A stretch of 64,000 bases of DNA from Thermodesulfobium narugense DSM 14796. Its GTDB lineage: Bacteria > Thermodesulfobiota > Thermodesulfobiia > Thermodesulfobiales > Thermodesulfobiaceae. The translations under genes and the position numbers were made by a program. Positions 6,967 to 16,055 of the stretch are shown one piece after another (positions within the stretch are counted from its first letter, which is position 1; every line of letters begins with the position of its first letter). The notes beneath the pieces were generated by a model, which saw only the letters and a list, made by a program, of their open reading frames with translations, was not told the origin of the DNA and ran no database searches. The stretch is from positions 1,137,001 to 1,201,000 of the forward strand of contig NC_015499.1 in the NCBI RefSeq assembly GCF_000212395.1, given 5' to 3'.

Positions 6967-8082
6967 TTGACTAATTACGAAAAATTAACAATTTTTTCTA
7001 TTATTTCTATCGGTTTTATTCTTGGTTTCGCAGGCTCAATTTTTCCTAATCAGAAAGATTTACTTATCTGGGCATCTTCAACTTCTTTTCAAATTCAAAG
7101 ACTTCACATATTTTTCTTCAATTTAATTGCTGGAGGAACCACAATATTATGGTTTACAAAGAAAGAAATTAACTTTTCAAAAAGCACCTGGCTTTATTTA
7201 ATCACATCTTTTATTTACGCTTTGAGCGCATTTTTAAATCTTTATACGATTTCATTAATTTCTGGAATTCTCTTAATTGTTATAGTTGAAAGAGTAAGAA
7301 TCAAATATTTTGGCATATTTCCCAATGCTTTCTTTGATTATAAAGTCAGCGTTGGCAAAAAATTTCATCTTGCTTCCATACTTTGTCTTTCGATCGGAAT
7401 TTTCCTTGCCCAATTAACAATTTTAAATAATTATTTTATTAAAATAATATCTCCAGATATATTGCCATTAAATTATTTTTATTTAGGTTTTTCTTTTCCG
7501 TTATCTTTAATAATTTTTTCAATTATTTACAATCTGATAGATAGTAACAGCACTACGAGCCTTAGGTTACAAAAAGAAGTTGGTTTCTGGTTGGTTAATC
7601 TTGGTGTTATTATATTTTTCGTGTTCATAATTTTTAAAATAGTTATTGGAGAATTAGTTTGCGCTAGTATATTAATAATATATATATTTTTTACATTTTA
7701 TTTATTTATAAAAAATTCTCAATATTTAGAAAATAAAAAATTTTTGTTATCTGGTTTATTGTTTTTAACTATAACTTCTATTACAGGAGTTTTAATGATA
7801 TACTTACAATTTTCTTATCCTGATACCCAAAGTTATCAGGTTTTAAAAAGCTTTTTGCTCCAAATACATGGCTATTTAGCCCTTTACGGATGGTCTCTCT
7901 CTGGCTTAATTGTAATAATTCGAAAATTATATGTTAATAATATATTCAAAAATAACACAAACATAATAATACATTGGTTTTTACTAACCCTCTTAGTACC
8001 TTTTGGAATTTTTAACTATTGGTTTGCCCTTTTAGCTGCATTTTTATTTACAGTTTATTTTTGGAAAGTTCTTGTAAAATAA
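6967..8082 (+). CDS. Polytopic membrane protein of unknown function, upstream of SQR
   Basis: A 371-residue protein that is hydrophobic almost throughout, with about ten predicted membrane spans. Histidines occur within or at the ends of several spans (QRLHIFFFNL, KKFHLAS, LQIHGYLALYGWSLSGL, IIIHWFLL). That pattern recalls heme-binding membrane proteins, including oxidase subunit I relatives, but I see no diagnostic motif and do not assign a function. The start is TTG with AGAGGA upstream. It lies about 100 bases before a sulfide:quinone oxidoreductase on the same strand, so a role around quinone reduction or oxidation is possible. Confidence 0.55.
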   Translation: MTNYEKLTIFSIISIGFILGFAGSIFPNQKDLLIWASSTSFQIQRLHIFFFNLIAGGTTILWFTKKEINFSKSTWLYLITSFIYALSAFLNLYTISLISGILLIVIVERVRIKYFGIFPNAFFDYKVSVGKKFHLASILCLSIGIFLAQLTILNNYFIKIISPDILPLNYFYLGFSFPLSLIIFSIIYNLIDSNSTTSLRLQKEVGFWLVNLGVIIFFVFIIFKIVIGELVCASILIIYIFFTFYLFIKNSQYLENKKFLLSGLLFLTITSITGVLMIYLQFSYPDTQSYQVLKSFLLQIHGYLALYGWSLSGLIVIIRKLYVNNIFKNNTNIIIHWFLLTLLVPFGIFNYWFALLAAFLFTVYFWKVLVK

Positions 8083-8184
8083 ATATAAACTATAAACAAA
8101 TCATAATAATTATTTTTATAATCAAAACTTAATTTTTAATATATAATATTATAAATATTTTTTTTTTAAAGGTGGGATCCTTAA

Positions 8185-9630
8185 ATGTCAAAAATTGTAG
8201 TTCTGGGAGCTGGAATATCTGGGCACACCGCTTCGTGTTTTTTAAGAAAATATTTAAGTAAAGAACACCAAATTATTGTAGTATCCCCAACGAAAAAATA
8301 TAATTGGATTCCCTCCAATGTATGGGTAGGGGTAGGTGATATGAAACCCGAACAGGTGTTATTTGATTTAGAGCCAATTTATAAAAAAGCAGGTATAGAT
8401 TTTGTTAATGCAAAAGCAACCAAAATTTATCCAGAAGGGAACAAATATATTTCCTCCCCATTTGTGGTAGTAGAAGATATGAATTCTAAAGAAGAAAAAA
8501 ATATTGAATATGATTATTTAATAAACGCAACTGGTCCAAAACTAAATTTTGATGCTACAGAAGGCTTAGGTCCTTCCAGGAACTCTCAGTCAATATGTTC
8601 TGCTTCACACGCTGTTCAAGCGTGGGAAAACCTTAGCTCTTTAATTAAAGATATGAAAAATGGAAAAAACAAAACCATCGTTATAGGAGTTGGACATGGA
8701 ATGGCTACATGTCAGGGAGCAGCTTTCGAATACCTTTTTAATGTAGAATCAAAACTAAAAAGAGAAAAGGTTAGAGATAGAGCAAAAATAATTTACATGA
8801 CCAATGAATACGAACTCGGTGATTTCGGAATGGGCGGTCTGCATTTGAAATATGGTGGTTATATTGCTCACAGCAAAACTTTTACAGAATCACTTTTTGC
8901 CGAAAGAGAGATTTTTTGGATTAAAAGGGCTCATCCACTAGAAGTTGGAAAAAATAAGATAAAATATGAAACCCTTGATGGCACATTCCACGAGCAAGAA
9001 TTTGATTTCGCAATGTTAATACCACCTTTTGCTGGTGTAGGACTAAAAGCTTTTAATAAAAAGGAAGAAGATATAACCAGTTCTTTGTTTTTACCTAATG
9101 GATTTATGAAAGTAGATGGAAACTATAATCCTAAACCATATTCGGAATGGGATGCAGAAGATTGGCCCAAAACCCTTCAAAACCCAACATATAAAAATAT
9201 TTTTGCAATAGGAATTGCCTTTGCACCACCTCATCCAATTAGCAAACCAATGCAAAGTCCTAATAAAACAACAATTTCTCCCACAGCTCCCAGAACTGGA
9301 ATGCCTTCAGCAATGATGGGAAAGGCCGTAGCACAAAGTATATCCAACCTGTTAAAAGGAAAAGATAGGCCCCTACATACTGCAAGTATGGCAAAATTAG
9401 GTGCTGCATGTGTAGCCTCTACAGGAACTGGTCTTTTTTCTGGAACAGCCGTATCAATTATTGTCTATCCCATTGTTCCAGACTTCAAAAGGTTTCCTGA
9501 ATATGGTAGAGACCTTAACTTTACCTTTGGTGATATAGGTCTAGCTGGGCACTGGATTAAACTTCTTTTACATTATGCCTTCATATACAAGGCAAAGCTA
9601 AACCCATTTTGGTATATAATCCCTGAATAG
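8185..9630 (+). CDS. sqr: Sulfide:quinone oxidoreductase
   Basis: A membrane-associated FAD enzyme that oxidises sulfide to polysulfide/sulfur and reduces quinone. The N-terminal dinucleotide fold is VVLGAGISGHTAS (residues 5-17). The three cysteines that define SQRs appear in family-like settings: C138 (SICSASHA), C176 (MATCQGAAFE) and C409 (GAACVASTG). The C-terminal 50 residues (AGHWIKLLLHYAFIYKAKLN) look like the amphipathic membrane anchor. At 481 residues it is at the long end for SQRs. The start has AAAGGTGGGA. In an anaerobe it may detoxify sulfide or feed the quinone pool. Confidence 0.85.
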   Translation: MSKIVVLGAGISGHTASCFLRKYLSKEHQIIVVSPTKKYNWIPSNVWVGVGDMKPEQVLFDLEPIYKKAGIDFVNAKATKIYPEGNKYISSPFVVVEDMNSKEEKNIEYDYLINATGPKLNFDATEGLGPSRNSQSICSASHAVQAWENLSSLIKDMKNGKNKTIVIGVGHGMATCQGAAFEYLFNVESKLKREKVRDRAKIIYMTNEYELGDFGMGGLHLKYGGYIAHSKTFTESLFAEREIFWIKRAHPLEVGKNKIKYETLDGTFHEQEFDFAMLIPPFAGVGLKAFNKKEEDITSSLFLPNGFMKVDGNYNPKPYSEWDAEDWPKTLQNPTYKNIFAIGIAFAPPHPISKPMQSPNKTTISPTAPRTGMPSAMMGKAVAQSISNLLKGKDRPLHTASMAKLGAACVASTGTGLFSGTAVSIIVYPIVPDFKRFPEYGRDLNFTFGDIGLAGHWIKLLLHYAFIYKAKLNPFWYIIPE

Positions 9631-9643
9631 CGAGGTGTTTAAG

Positions 9644-9802
9644 ATGGTAGAAAATAGAAAGCCTTATGAGCAAGCGTTTTTTGCATCAAAACCTTTATGG
9701 TTTACAAAATTCTTGAGAACTTTCTTCTTTTGGCAATTAATTAAATTTATGATTATCAACTTTAAAATGACCCTTATGCTGTTGAGATCACATAGAGGCT
9801 AA
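9644..9802 (+). CDS. Small conserved-looking protein co-translated with SQR (52 aa)
   Basis: ATG at 9644, 13 bases after the SQR stop, with GAGGTG as ribosome site; stop TAA at 9800-9802. The peptide is basic and aromatic-rich, with a hydrophobic/amphipathic stretch (residues 17-47: WFTKFLRTFFFWQLIKF, then MIINFKMTLMLL) that could be a membrane-surface helix or a single span. No family recognised. Tight coupling to sqr suggests a small subunit or anchor of the SQR. Confidence 0.6.
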   Translation: MVENRKPYEQAFFASKPLWFTKFLRTFFFWQLIKFMIINFKMTLMLLRSHRG

Positions 9803-9812
9803 AGTACCGACA

Positions 9813-11159
9813 TTACATCTCATTTAAAGCCTGTAAAATAATATCAAGGTCTTTAGAATATACTGTTTTCATATCCAGAAAATAATAGTCATTTAATACC
9901 CTGCCTACTATAGGGGTATTCCTTCTTGACAAAAAAGTTTCCACATCTTTTGTAGATAAAATGTTATGCTTAATACCAAGGCCTATAGTCTTAAAAGAAC
10001 TTCTAGGGGTAGACCCTCCTCCTAATCTTCCCTCACTTTCAAGAACTTCTAAGGCAAGATTTTTGTTGTTAACGTTGTTCAGAATATATTTTGCATCTTG
10101 CATCATTTCGTTAATTGTTTTTGAAAGCATTCTATAAACAGGTATTTCTTCGTGCCTTTTTTCCAGATAAAGTCTTAATGTCCCCTCAAGCGCACATAAA
10201 GTCATTTTATCAACTCTCAGAACTCTCATTAGAGGATTTTTTCTAATTTTCTCAATTAGTTCATTTTTACCTAAAATTATTCCACATTGCCCTGCTCCTA
10301 GAAGCTTGTCTCCAGAAAAACTTACAATATCTACCCCTTTTTGAATGCTTTCCTGCACAGTCGGTTCGTAATTTAAGCCGTATTTTCTTAAATCAACTAG
10401 ACAACCACTCCCTAAGTCTTCAAAAAGCAATAAGTTTTTTTTCTTTGCAAGAGATGATAATTCATCAATTTCTACGCTTTTAACAAATCCTTCCTGATAA
10501 AAATTGCTTTGATGAGCTTTCATAATTGCTCCCGTTAATTCGCTAATGTTGTTTTCATAATCTCTCAAATGAGTTTTATTAGTTGTTCCTACTTCCTTAA
10601 GAATTGCACCAGAAGAGGTTATAACATCTGGAATTCTGAAAGAACCTCCAATTTCTATAAGTTCAGATCTAGATATTAATACTTCTTTTCTATTAAGAAG
10701 AGTATTTAAAACTATATAAACAGCCGCAGCATTATTATTTACAACCGTTGCATCTTCAGAACCAGTAAGAGCCATAAGTATTTCTCTAATTAACGAATCT
10801 CTTCTTCCTCTTTTGTTATTGAAAAGATCGTATTCAAGATTAGAATAATTAGTAGCTATTTCTACCACTTCTTTAGCAACCAGATCACTTATAGGAGACC
10901 TGCCAAGATTGGTATGCACAATAATCCCTGTAGCATTAATAACCTTTCTTAAAACAGATTTATTAAAAAAATTTAACCTTATCTTTACATTTTCTATAAT
11001 CTTATCTCTCTTAATTTCTTTACCGCTTTTAATATCTTCTCTTGCTCTTTCAACTTCTCTTTGACTGATCAATACACACAAGTCATGGGGGACATTAATA
11101 TCGCTTTTTTTTATTTCCTCAAGAATATAGGATATAGAAGGAAGTTGAGAAAAATCCAT
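9813..11159 (-). CDS. selA: L-seryl-tRNA(Sec) selenium transferase
   Basis: A PLP enzyme that converts seryl-tRNA(Sec) to selenocysteinyl-tRNA(Sec) using selenophosphate. At 448 residues it is close to the family length. The fold-type I pattern is clear: N-terminal INATGIIVHTNLGRSP, the SGDKLLGAGQCG segment with the PLP lysine, and the R-rich LMRVLRVDKMT. It is the second gene downstream of the RND pump and follows an unknown ORF by 7 bases. The window also has a UGA-containing formate dehydrogenase gene (42342-45335), a matching client. selB, selC and selD are not in the window. Confidence 0.95.
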   Translation of the reverse strand: MDFSQLPSISYILEEIKKSDINVPHDLCVLISQREVERAREDIKSGKEIKRDKIIENVKIRLNFFNKSVLRKVINATGIIVHTNLGRSPISDLVAKEVVEIATNYSNLEYDLFNNKRGRRDSLIREILMALTGSEDATVVNNNAAAVYIVLNTLLNRKEVLISRSELIEIGGSFRIPDVITSSGAILKEVGTTNKTHLRDYENNISELTGAIMKAHQSNFYQEGFVKSVEIDELSSLAKKKNLLLFEDLGSGCLVDLRKYGLNYEPTVQESIQKGVDIVSFSGDKLLGAGQCGIILGKNELIEKIRKNPLMRVLRVDKMTLCALEGTLRLYLEKRHEEIPVYRMLSKTINEMMQDAKYILNNVNNKNLALEVLESEGRLGGGSTPRSSFKTIGLGIKHNILSTKDVETFLSRRNTPIVGRVLNDYYFLDMKTVYSKDLDIILQALNEM

Positions 11160-11166
11160 CTTTTAT

Positions 11167-11691
11167 CTACCTGAATAAATTATTAAATTTACATTCAAAC
11201 CTAAAATTGCCCAATTTATTTTCAAAAATTATTTCTTCCTTCTGCAAAGGAGAAAATAAACTTTCAGAGAGATCAAAGAGATACAAACAACGAACGTCAA
11301 TGTGTTTTTCGATAAAAAAATCCGAATCGAGTTTAGAAAGAAAATCTTTTAAGTTCATAGAAAGATCTCTATAATAAAATGTGCACAAATCAATATTTTC
11401 TAAAATATCCCTTAAGGAAAATAAATTCCTTGACATATTGTAAAAACTTACTTCCTTGACATCAAATTTTATTCCCTTTGAAATAAAAGTTTTTCCTGAA
11501 CCAAAAAGTATTGAAAAAAAGGGCGAGACCTTTATACTTTCCAAATCATCATCAATACTTGAAAGCTGCAAAACCCTGTAATTTGGAAATCGTACAAAAT
11601 TGTTATCTTTTACTCTAAATATTTCAAAAACTTCATGTATTACTGGAAAAGAGCCAATATTATTTCTAAAAGTAAATTCTAAAAAAGCCAA
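11167..11691 (-). CDS. Hypothetical protein upstream of selA (174 aa)
   Basis: I do not recognise this protein. It has no signal peptide or membrane span and is rich in Phe, Ser, Asp and Leu, with a predicted mixed alpha/beta pattern. It contains a GSGKT string (SILFGSGKTFIS), but the surroundings do not resemble a P-loop NTPase, so that is probably chance. It lies 63 bases after acrB and 7 bases before selA, so it is probably co-transcribed with selA. Confidence 0.55.
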   Translation of the reverse strand: MAFLEFTFRNNIGSFPVIHEVFEIFRVKDNNFVRFPNYRVLQLSSIDDDLESIKVSPFFSILFGSGKTFISKGIKFDVKEVSFYNMSRNLFSLRDILENIDLCTFYYRDLSMNLKDFLSKLDSDFFIEKHIDVRCLYLFDLSESLFSPLQKEEIIFENKLGNFRFECKFNNLFR

Positions 11692-11754
11692 AATTCTACA
11701 TCTCCCTCTAAATTATTACTAAATTTAATATTACTTTGAAATTATAACTAAAAT

Positions 11755-14700
11755 CTATTTTCTTCTGAAGATCTTATAAGCTACCTTTTCCACAGCTATA
11801 TATAAGACTGGAATTATAAACACACCTATAAAAGTACCAGTTAGCATGCCGCCTACTACAGAAGTACCCATAGCAATTCTTGCACCAGAACCTGCACCAG
11901 ATGCAATTGCTAGGGGTAAACAACCAAAAATAAAAGCAAAAGAGGTCATAAGAATTGGCCTTAACCTTACCTTTGCAGCTTCTACAATAGCCTCAATCTG
12001 GCTCATTCCAGCCTCTTCTCTCAGCCTTGAAAACTGGATTATCAAAATTGCATTTTTGGCAGCAAGACCAATGAGCATTACAAGTCCAATTTGCATATAC
12101 ACGTTATTATTAAGATGCCTTATGTATTGGAAGAAAGTTGCACCAAACATCGCAGTGGGTACCGACAATATTACACTTATAGGAACAAACCAACTCTCAT
12201 ACAAAGCCGCAAGACACAAAAATGCAAAAATTAAAGATAAGGCAAAAAGAATAGGAGCTTTTTGGCCAGATTTTTGTTCCTCCAAGCTTAAATCTGCCCA
12301 ATCATAAGAGAAAGTTGGAGGCAAAACTTTATGAGCCACCTCAACCAAAGCTTGCATAGCCTGACCTGAGCTATAGCCGGGAGCGGGATTGCCACCAATT
12401 TGAATTGCCCTATAATCATCAAATCTTTGTATTACCGATGGAGCATCTGTAAGTTTTGCAGTTGCAAGAGTACTTAAAGGTATCATTTTACCCTCGGAAT
12501 TTCTCACATAAAAAAATTTTATATCATCGGGATTAGTCCTAAATTGAGGCAAGGCTTGCATGGTTACTTTATAAGTCTTTCCATACAGATTTATATCGTT
12601 AACCTCAAGACCTCCATAAAAAGTTTGCATTGTATTGAAAACATCAGTAAGAGGGATACCTAACTTTTTTACTTTGTCTCTATCAATGTTATAGGTATAG
12701 CCAGGCGTATTTGCATTAAACGTTGAATAAATTGTTCCAATTGCAGGCATCTTTTTTGCTTCATTAATAAATTCTTTAGAAATATTATCCATTTCTTGAA
12801 AACTTGCTTCTCCGCCTCTATCCTCAAGCATTATAGTAAAACCACCTCTTGTCCCAATTCCAGGTAAAGAGGAGGGCAGCAGTGGCAAAACTGTTGCATT
12901 AGGAAATTGTTGAGACTTAATAAATATTTGTCTTAAAATGCTTTGTGCAGATAACTGTTGTGTTGTTCTTTCATCCCAGGGTTTAAGTCTTATGAAAATA
13001 ATTCCCGTACTTGAATCAGCAGCAAAAGTCAAAAAGTTTATGCCGTTGACACATGTAACAGCATAGACGCCGGGAATTTGTCTAATTACTTGACCTATCT
13101 CATTTATTTCATTAGAAGTGACGTTCAAACTTGTGCCTTCCGGCAGTGAAATTGCTGCAATAAGATAACCCTGATCCTCATCTGGAACAAAAGAAGTTGG
13201 AAGCTTGGAAACAATAAAAAATGTAACAGCAGTTAGTAGTAAAATAAATATCAAGCCCCATTTGGCTTTTCTTACCAATTTATAAACTATTTGAGAGTAT
13301 TTAGAAATAATTTTTTCGAAGACCTCATTAAATTTGTCAAAAAACTTAGCAAGCAAGCCTTTGTGTTTGTTTGGATCGTAAGGTGTGAGTATCCTTGCAC
13401 ACAACGTAGGTGTAAGAGAAAGTGCTACAACAACAGAAAGTATCATTGAAACAGTTATAGTCAATGCAAATTGCTTATATAAAACTCCCATGGTTCCCCC
13501 AAAAAACGCAACAGGTATAAAAACAGAAGCCAAAACAAAAGCAATTGCCACTATTGCAGCAGAAACTTCTTTCATAGCTCTTTGTGCAGCTTCAAATGGA
13601 GTCATATTATCATATCTAATATGATGTTCAACCGCCTCAATAACAACAATTGCATCGTCAACTACTAAACCAATTGCCAAAACCATAGCAAAAAGTGTAA
13701 GTGTGTTTATAGAAAAGCCAAATACAAGAAATGTAGAGAAGGTACCTATCAACGATACTGGCACAGCAAGCATTGGAATAAGAGTCGCTTTCCAAGAATG
13801 CAAAAAGACAAAAATTACTACCATAACCAAAAGCAAAGCTTCAAATAAAGTTATTAAGACCTCTTTCAATGACTCTCTTATAAAAAGCGTATTGTCTACT
13901 ATAATTTCATACTTCATATCAGGAGGAAAGTTTTTTGAAGCATTTTGTATAATTGCCTTACACTGATCTACAGTTTTCAAAGCATCTGCATCAGGAGTTA
14001 GCTGCACTCCAAAAGATGCCGCATTATACCCATTCATAGTTGAGTTATAAACATAGAATCTACCACCTAAGTTAACTCGAGCAATATCCCCCAACCTCAC
14101 AATGGAACCATCAGGATTAGCTCTTACTATAATATTTTCAAATTCTTGAGGAGTACTTAATCTACCCTTTACCCTAGTAATATATTGAAACGTCTGATCA
14201 GCAGGTATTGGCATTTGACCTATAGTACCTGATGCTGCTTGAACGTTTTGCTCCTTTATTGCGTTATAAACGTCCGTTGTAGTTATACCTAATTGAGCCA
14301 TTTTTTCGGGATTTAACCAAATTCTCATTCCAAAGGGCGATCCATACATCATTACCTGACCAACACCCTTTACCCTTTGTAATTGCTGAACTATATTGAT
14401 ATTCCCATAGTTCGCTAGAAAAGTAGAATCATATGTTCCTTTGGGAGAATAAAGCGAAAAAACAAGAGCATTTTGAGGTGTAACTTTCATTACATTGATT
14501 CCGTATTGAACTACTTCAGGCGGCAATAGGGGAGATGCCTGACCTACTCTATTTTGAGTTTGCACGGTAGCTATATCCGGGTCTTTACCAAGCTCGAATT
14601 GAACTTGCAAGGTATAACTCCCAGCATCAGTGCTTGTGGATAGCATAGAGACCATGCCCTCAACACCATTTACCTGGTCTTCCATCTGCTGTGCAACTGT

Positions 14701-14877
14701 TTGTTCTACTGTTTGAGCATTTGCAGCAGGATAACTTGCTATAACGTTAACCTGGGGGGGAGTAATTTGAGGATAAACTGCAATTGGCAAATTTACCATT
14801 GCAAGAAGCCCAACCAGAACTATTATTAACGAAACTACAATCGCAAAAATTGGGTTTTTAATAAAAAATTGTGCCAT
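11755..14877 (-). CDS. acrB: RND multidrug efflux pump, inner-membrane subunit (AcrB/HAE1 family)
   Basis: A 1040-residue proton-driven exporter, full length for the AcrB group. It has the standard start (FFIKNPIFAIVVSLIIVLVG), 12 membrane spans in two halves and two large periplasmic loops. Proton-relay residues are present: the Asp pair in GLVVDDAIVVIEAVEHH and the Lys in GLAAKNAILIIQFSRL. FVPDEDQGYLIAA starts the second periplasmic half as in AcrB. It forms a trimer with AcrA and TolC, whose genes lie just upstream with a 3-base gap. Confidence 0.95.
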   Translation of the reverse strand: MAQFFIKNPIFAIVVSLIIVLVGLLAMVNLPIAVYPQITPPQVNVIASYPAANAQTVEQTVAQQMEDQVNGVEGMVSMLSTSTDAGSYTLQVQFELGKDPDIATVQTQNRVGQASPLLPPEVVQYGINVMKVTPQNALVFSLYSPKGTYDSTFLANYGNINIVQQLQRVKGVGQVMMYGSPFGMRIWLNPEKMAQLGITTTDVYNAIKEQNVQAASGTIGQMPIPADQTFQYITRVKGRLSTPQEFENIIVRANPDGSIVRLGDIARVNLGGRFYVYNSTMNGYNAASFGVQLTPDADALKTVDQCKAIIQNASKNFPPDMKYEIIVDNTLFIRESLKEVLITLFEALLLVMVVIFVFLHSWKATLIPMLAVPVSLIGTFSTFLVFGFSINTLTLFAMVLAIGLVVDDAIVVIEAVEHHIRYDNMTPFEAAQRAMKEVSAAIVAIAFVLASVFIPVAFFGGTMGVLYKQFALTITVSMILSVVVALSLTPTLCARILTPYDPNKHKGLLAKFFDKFNEVFEKIISKYSQIVYKLVRKAKWGLIFILLLTAVTFFIVSKLPTSFVPDEDQGYLIAAISLPEGTSLNVTSNEINEIGQVIRQIPGVYAVTCVNGINFLTFAADSSTGIIFIRLKPWDERTTQQLSAQSILRQIFIKSQQFPNATVLPLLPSSLPGIGTRGGFTIMLEDRGGEASFQEMDNISKEFINEAKKMPAIGTIYSTFNANTPGYTYNIDRDKVKKLGIPLTDVFNTMQTFYGGLEVNDINLYGKTYKVTMQALPQFRTNPDDIKFFYVRNSEGKMIPLSTLATAKLTDAPSVIQRFDDYRAIQIGGNPAPGYSSGQAMQALVEVAHKVLPPTFSYDWADLSLEEQKSGQKAPILFALSLIFAFLCLAALYESWFVPISVILSVPTAMFGATFFQYIRHLNNNVYMQIGLVMLIGLAAKNAILIIQFSRLREEAGMSQIEAIVEAAKVRLRPILMTSFAFIFGCLPLAIASGAGSGARIAMGTSVVGGMLTGTFIGVFIIPVLYIAVEKVAYKIFRRK

Positions 14878-14880
14878 AAA

Positions 14881-16053
14881 TTACTTTATACCCAAAGACT
14901 CAGGAGTAACCTCTATGACCTTAACAGTAGTTCCAGTAGGAGCCTTCTGGAACCCTTCAACAATAACGTTGTCGCCAGGCTTGAGTCCCTCTTCTACAAC
15001 CCAGAGAGAGCCTATTCTCGGTCCCATTTTTACAGGGATCATTTGTGCCTTGTTATTACTGTCAACGATAGTGACAAAAGTTTTATCTAGAATTTGCTGA
15101 ACTGCCATCTGTGGCACAAGAATAGCATTTTTCAAATGTCCCTCCAAAAGAACTACCTTGGCAAACATACCGGGAACAAGAATATTATCAGGATTTGGGA
15201 AAAGCGCTTTTATTGAAAGGGTACCTGTATTCTGAGTAAGTCCTCTATTTATTTCAGTTATTTTCCCAGGATACTTATAGGTTGTTCCATCAGAAAGCAC
15301 AAGTTTAACATTTTTTCCTACATCGCTATTAATTGGATCAATGCCATTTTTAATCATATTTAGATAATCATTTTCGGAAATACTGAACAATACATACATC
15401 GGATCAGGTGATGACAAAGTACACAACACAGTCTGACCGGCAGTAACAAACGCGCCTAAGCTCAAATCATCTCCTACACCCAGCTTACCACTAAAAGGTG
15501 CAACAATTAACGTATCACTCAAATTATCTTCAGCCTGCTTCAGATTTGCTCTCATTGCTTCCACGATTTGATAATCTTGCTTGGCAATTGATGTGGCAGT
15601 ATCTGAAGTCTGTTGAGGAACAGCATCCTGAGCAGCAAGAATTTTATATCTATCAGCATCAAGCTTTGCATTCTCATAATTTGCAATTGCCTGTGCCAAC
15701 TGTGCTTTTGCCTGAAGAACAGCGGCTTCATAGGTTCTTTTATCAATTTGAAATAGAGGTTGACCTTTCTTAACTACTTCACCGCCCTTTATATACTTTG
15801 CAACTATATTACCGGAAACTTTGGCTCTGATTTGAACGTCGTTTACAGCTTCTACCTGCCCTACATAATCCTGATACACGTCAGTGTCCCTTACTATAAC
15901 TTTCATTGCCTTAACTACTGGCATTTGGCTTACAGGTGTATTCCTCTTGTTGAGAAGGCTAAGGGTTAAGCCTAAAACTATAAGAATGCCAATAACCAAA
16001 GATGCTATTAAAACTTTTCTTTTAGAAATATTTTTTAACATATTTTTTAACAT
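14881..16053 (-). CDS. acrA: RND periplasmic adaptor (AcrA/MexA type)
   Basis: A membrane fusion protein linking AcrB to TolC. It has one N-terminal hydrophobic segment (VLIASLVIGILIVLGLTLSL) and no lipobox Cys, so a membrane anchor is more likely than a lipid anchor. It continues with the lipoyl-like half-motifs (VEAVNDVQIRAKVSGNIV and DTLIVAPFSGKLG), a coiled-coil hairpin between them, and the beta-barrel region ending NAILVPQMAVQ. The start region has a tandem ATGTTAAAAAAT, so the second Met is an alternative start. Third gene of the tetR operon. Confidence 0.93.
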   Translation of the reverse strand: MLKNMLKNISKRKVLIASLVIGILIVLGLTLSLLNKRNTPVSQMPVVKAMKVIVRDTDVYQDYVGQVEAVNDVQIRAKVSGNIVAKYIKGGEVVKKGQPLFQIDKRTYEAAVLQAKAQLAQAIANYENAKLDADRYKILAAQDAVPQQTSDTATSIAKQDYQIVEAMRANLKQAEDNLSDTLIVAPFSGKLGVGDDLSLGAFVTAGQTVLCTLSSPDPMYVLFSISENDYLNMIKNGIDPINSDVGKNVKLVLSDGTTYKYPGKITEINRGLTQNTGTLSIKALFPNPDNILVPGMFAKVVLLEGHLKNAILVPQMAVQQILDKTFVTIVDSNNKAQMIPVKMGPRIGSLWVVEEGLKPGDNVIVEGFQKAPTGTTVKVIEVTPESLGIK

Positions 16054-16055
16054 AT

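Noticed and set aside
11500-11530. P-loop NTPase in the 174-residue protein (GSGKT)
   Set aside because: No hydrophobic strand/helix context or Walker B; likely a chance match.
11846-12307. Plus-strand open frames inside acrB, fdhA and gcv genes
   Set aside because: They are antisense shadows of strongly supported minus-strand genes and have no family features.
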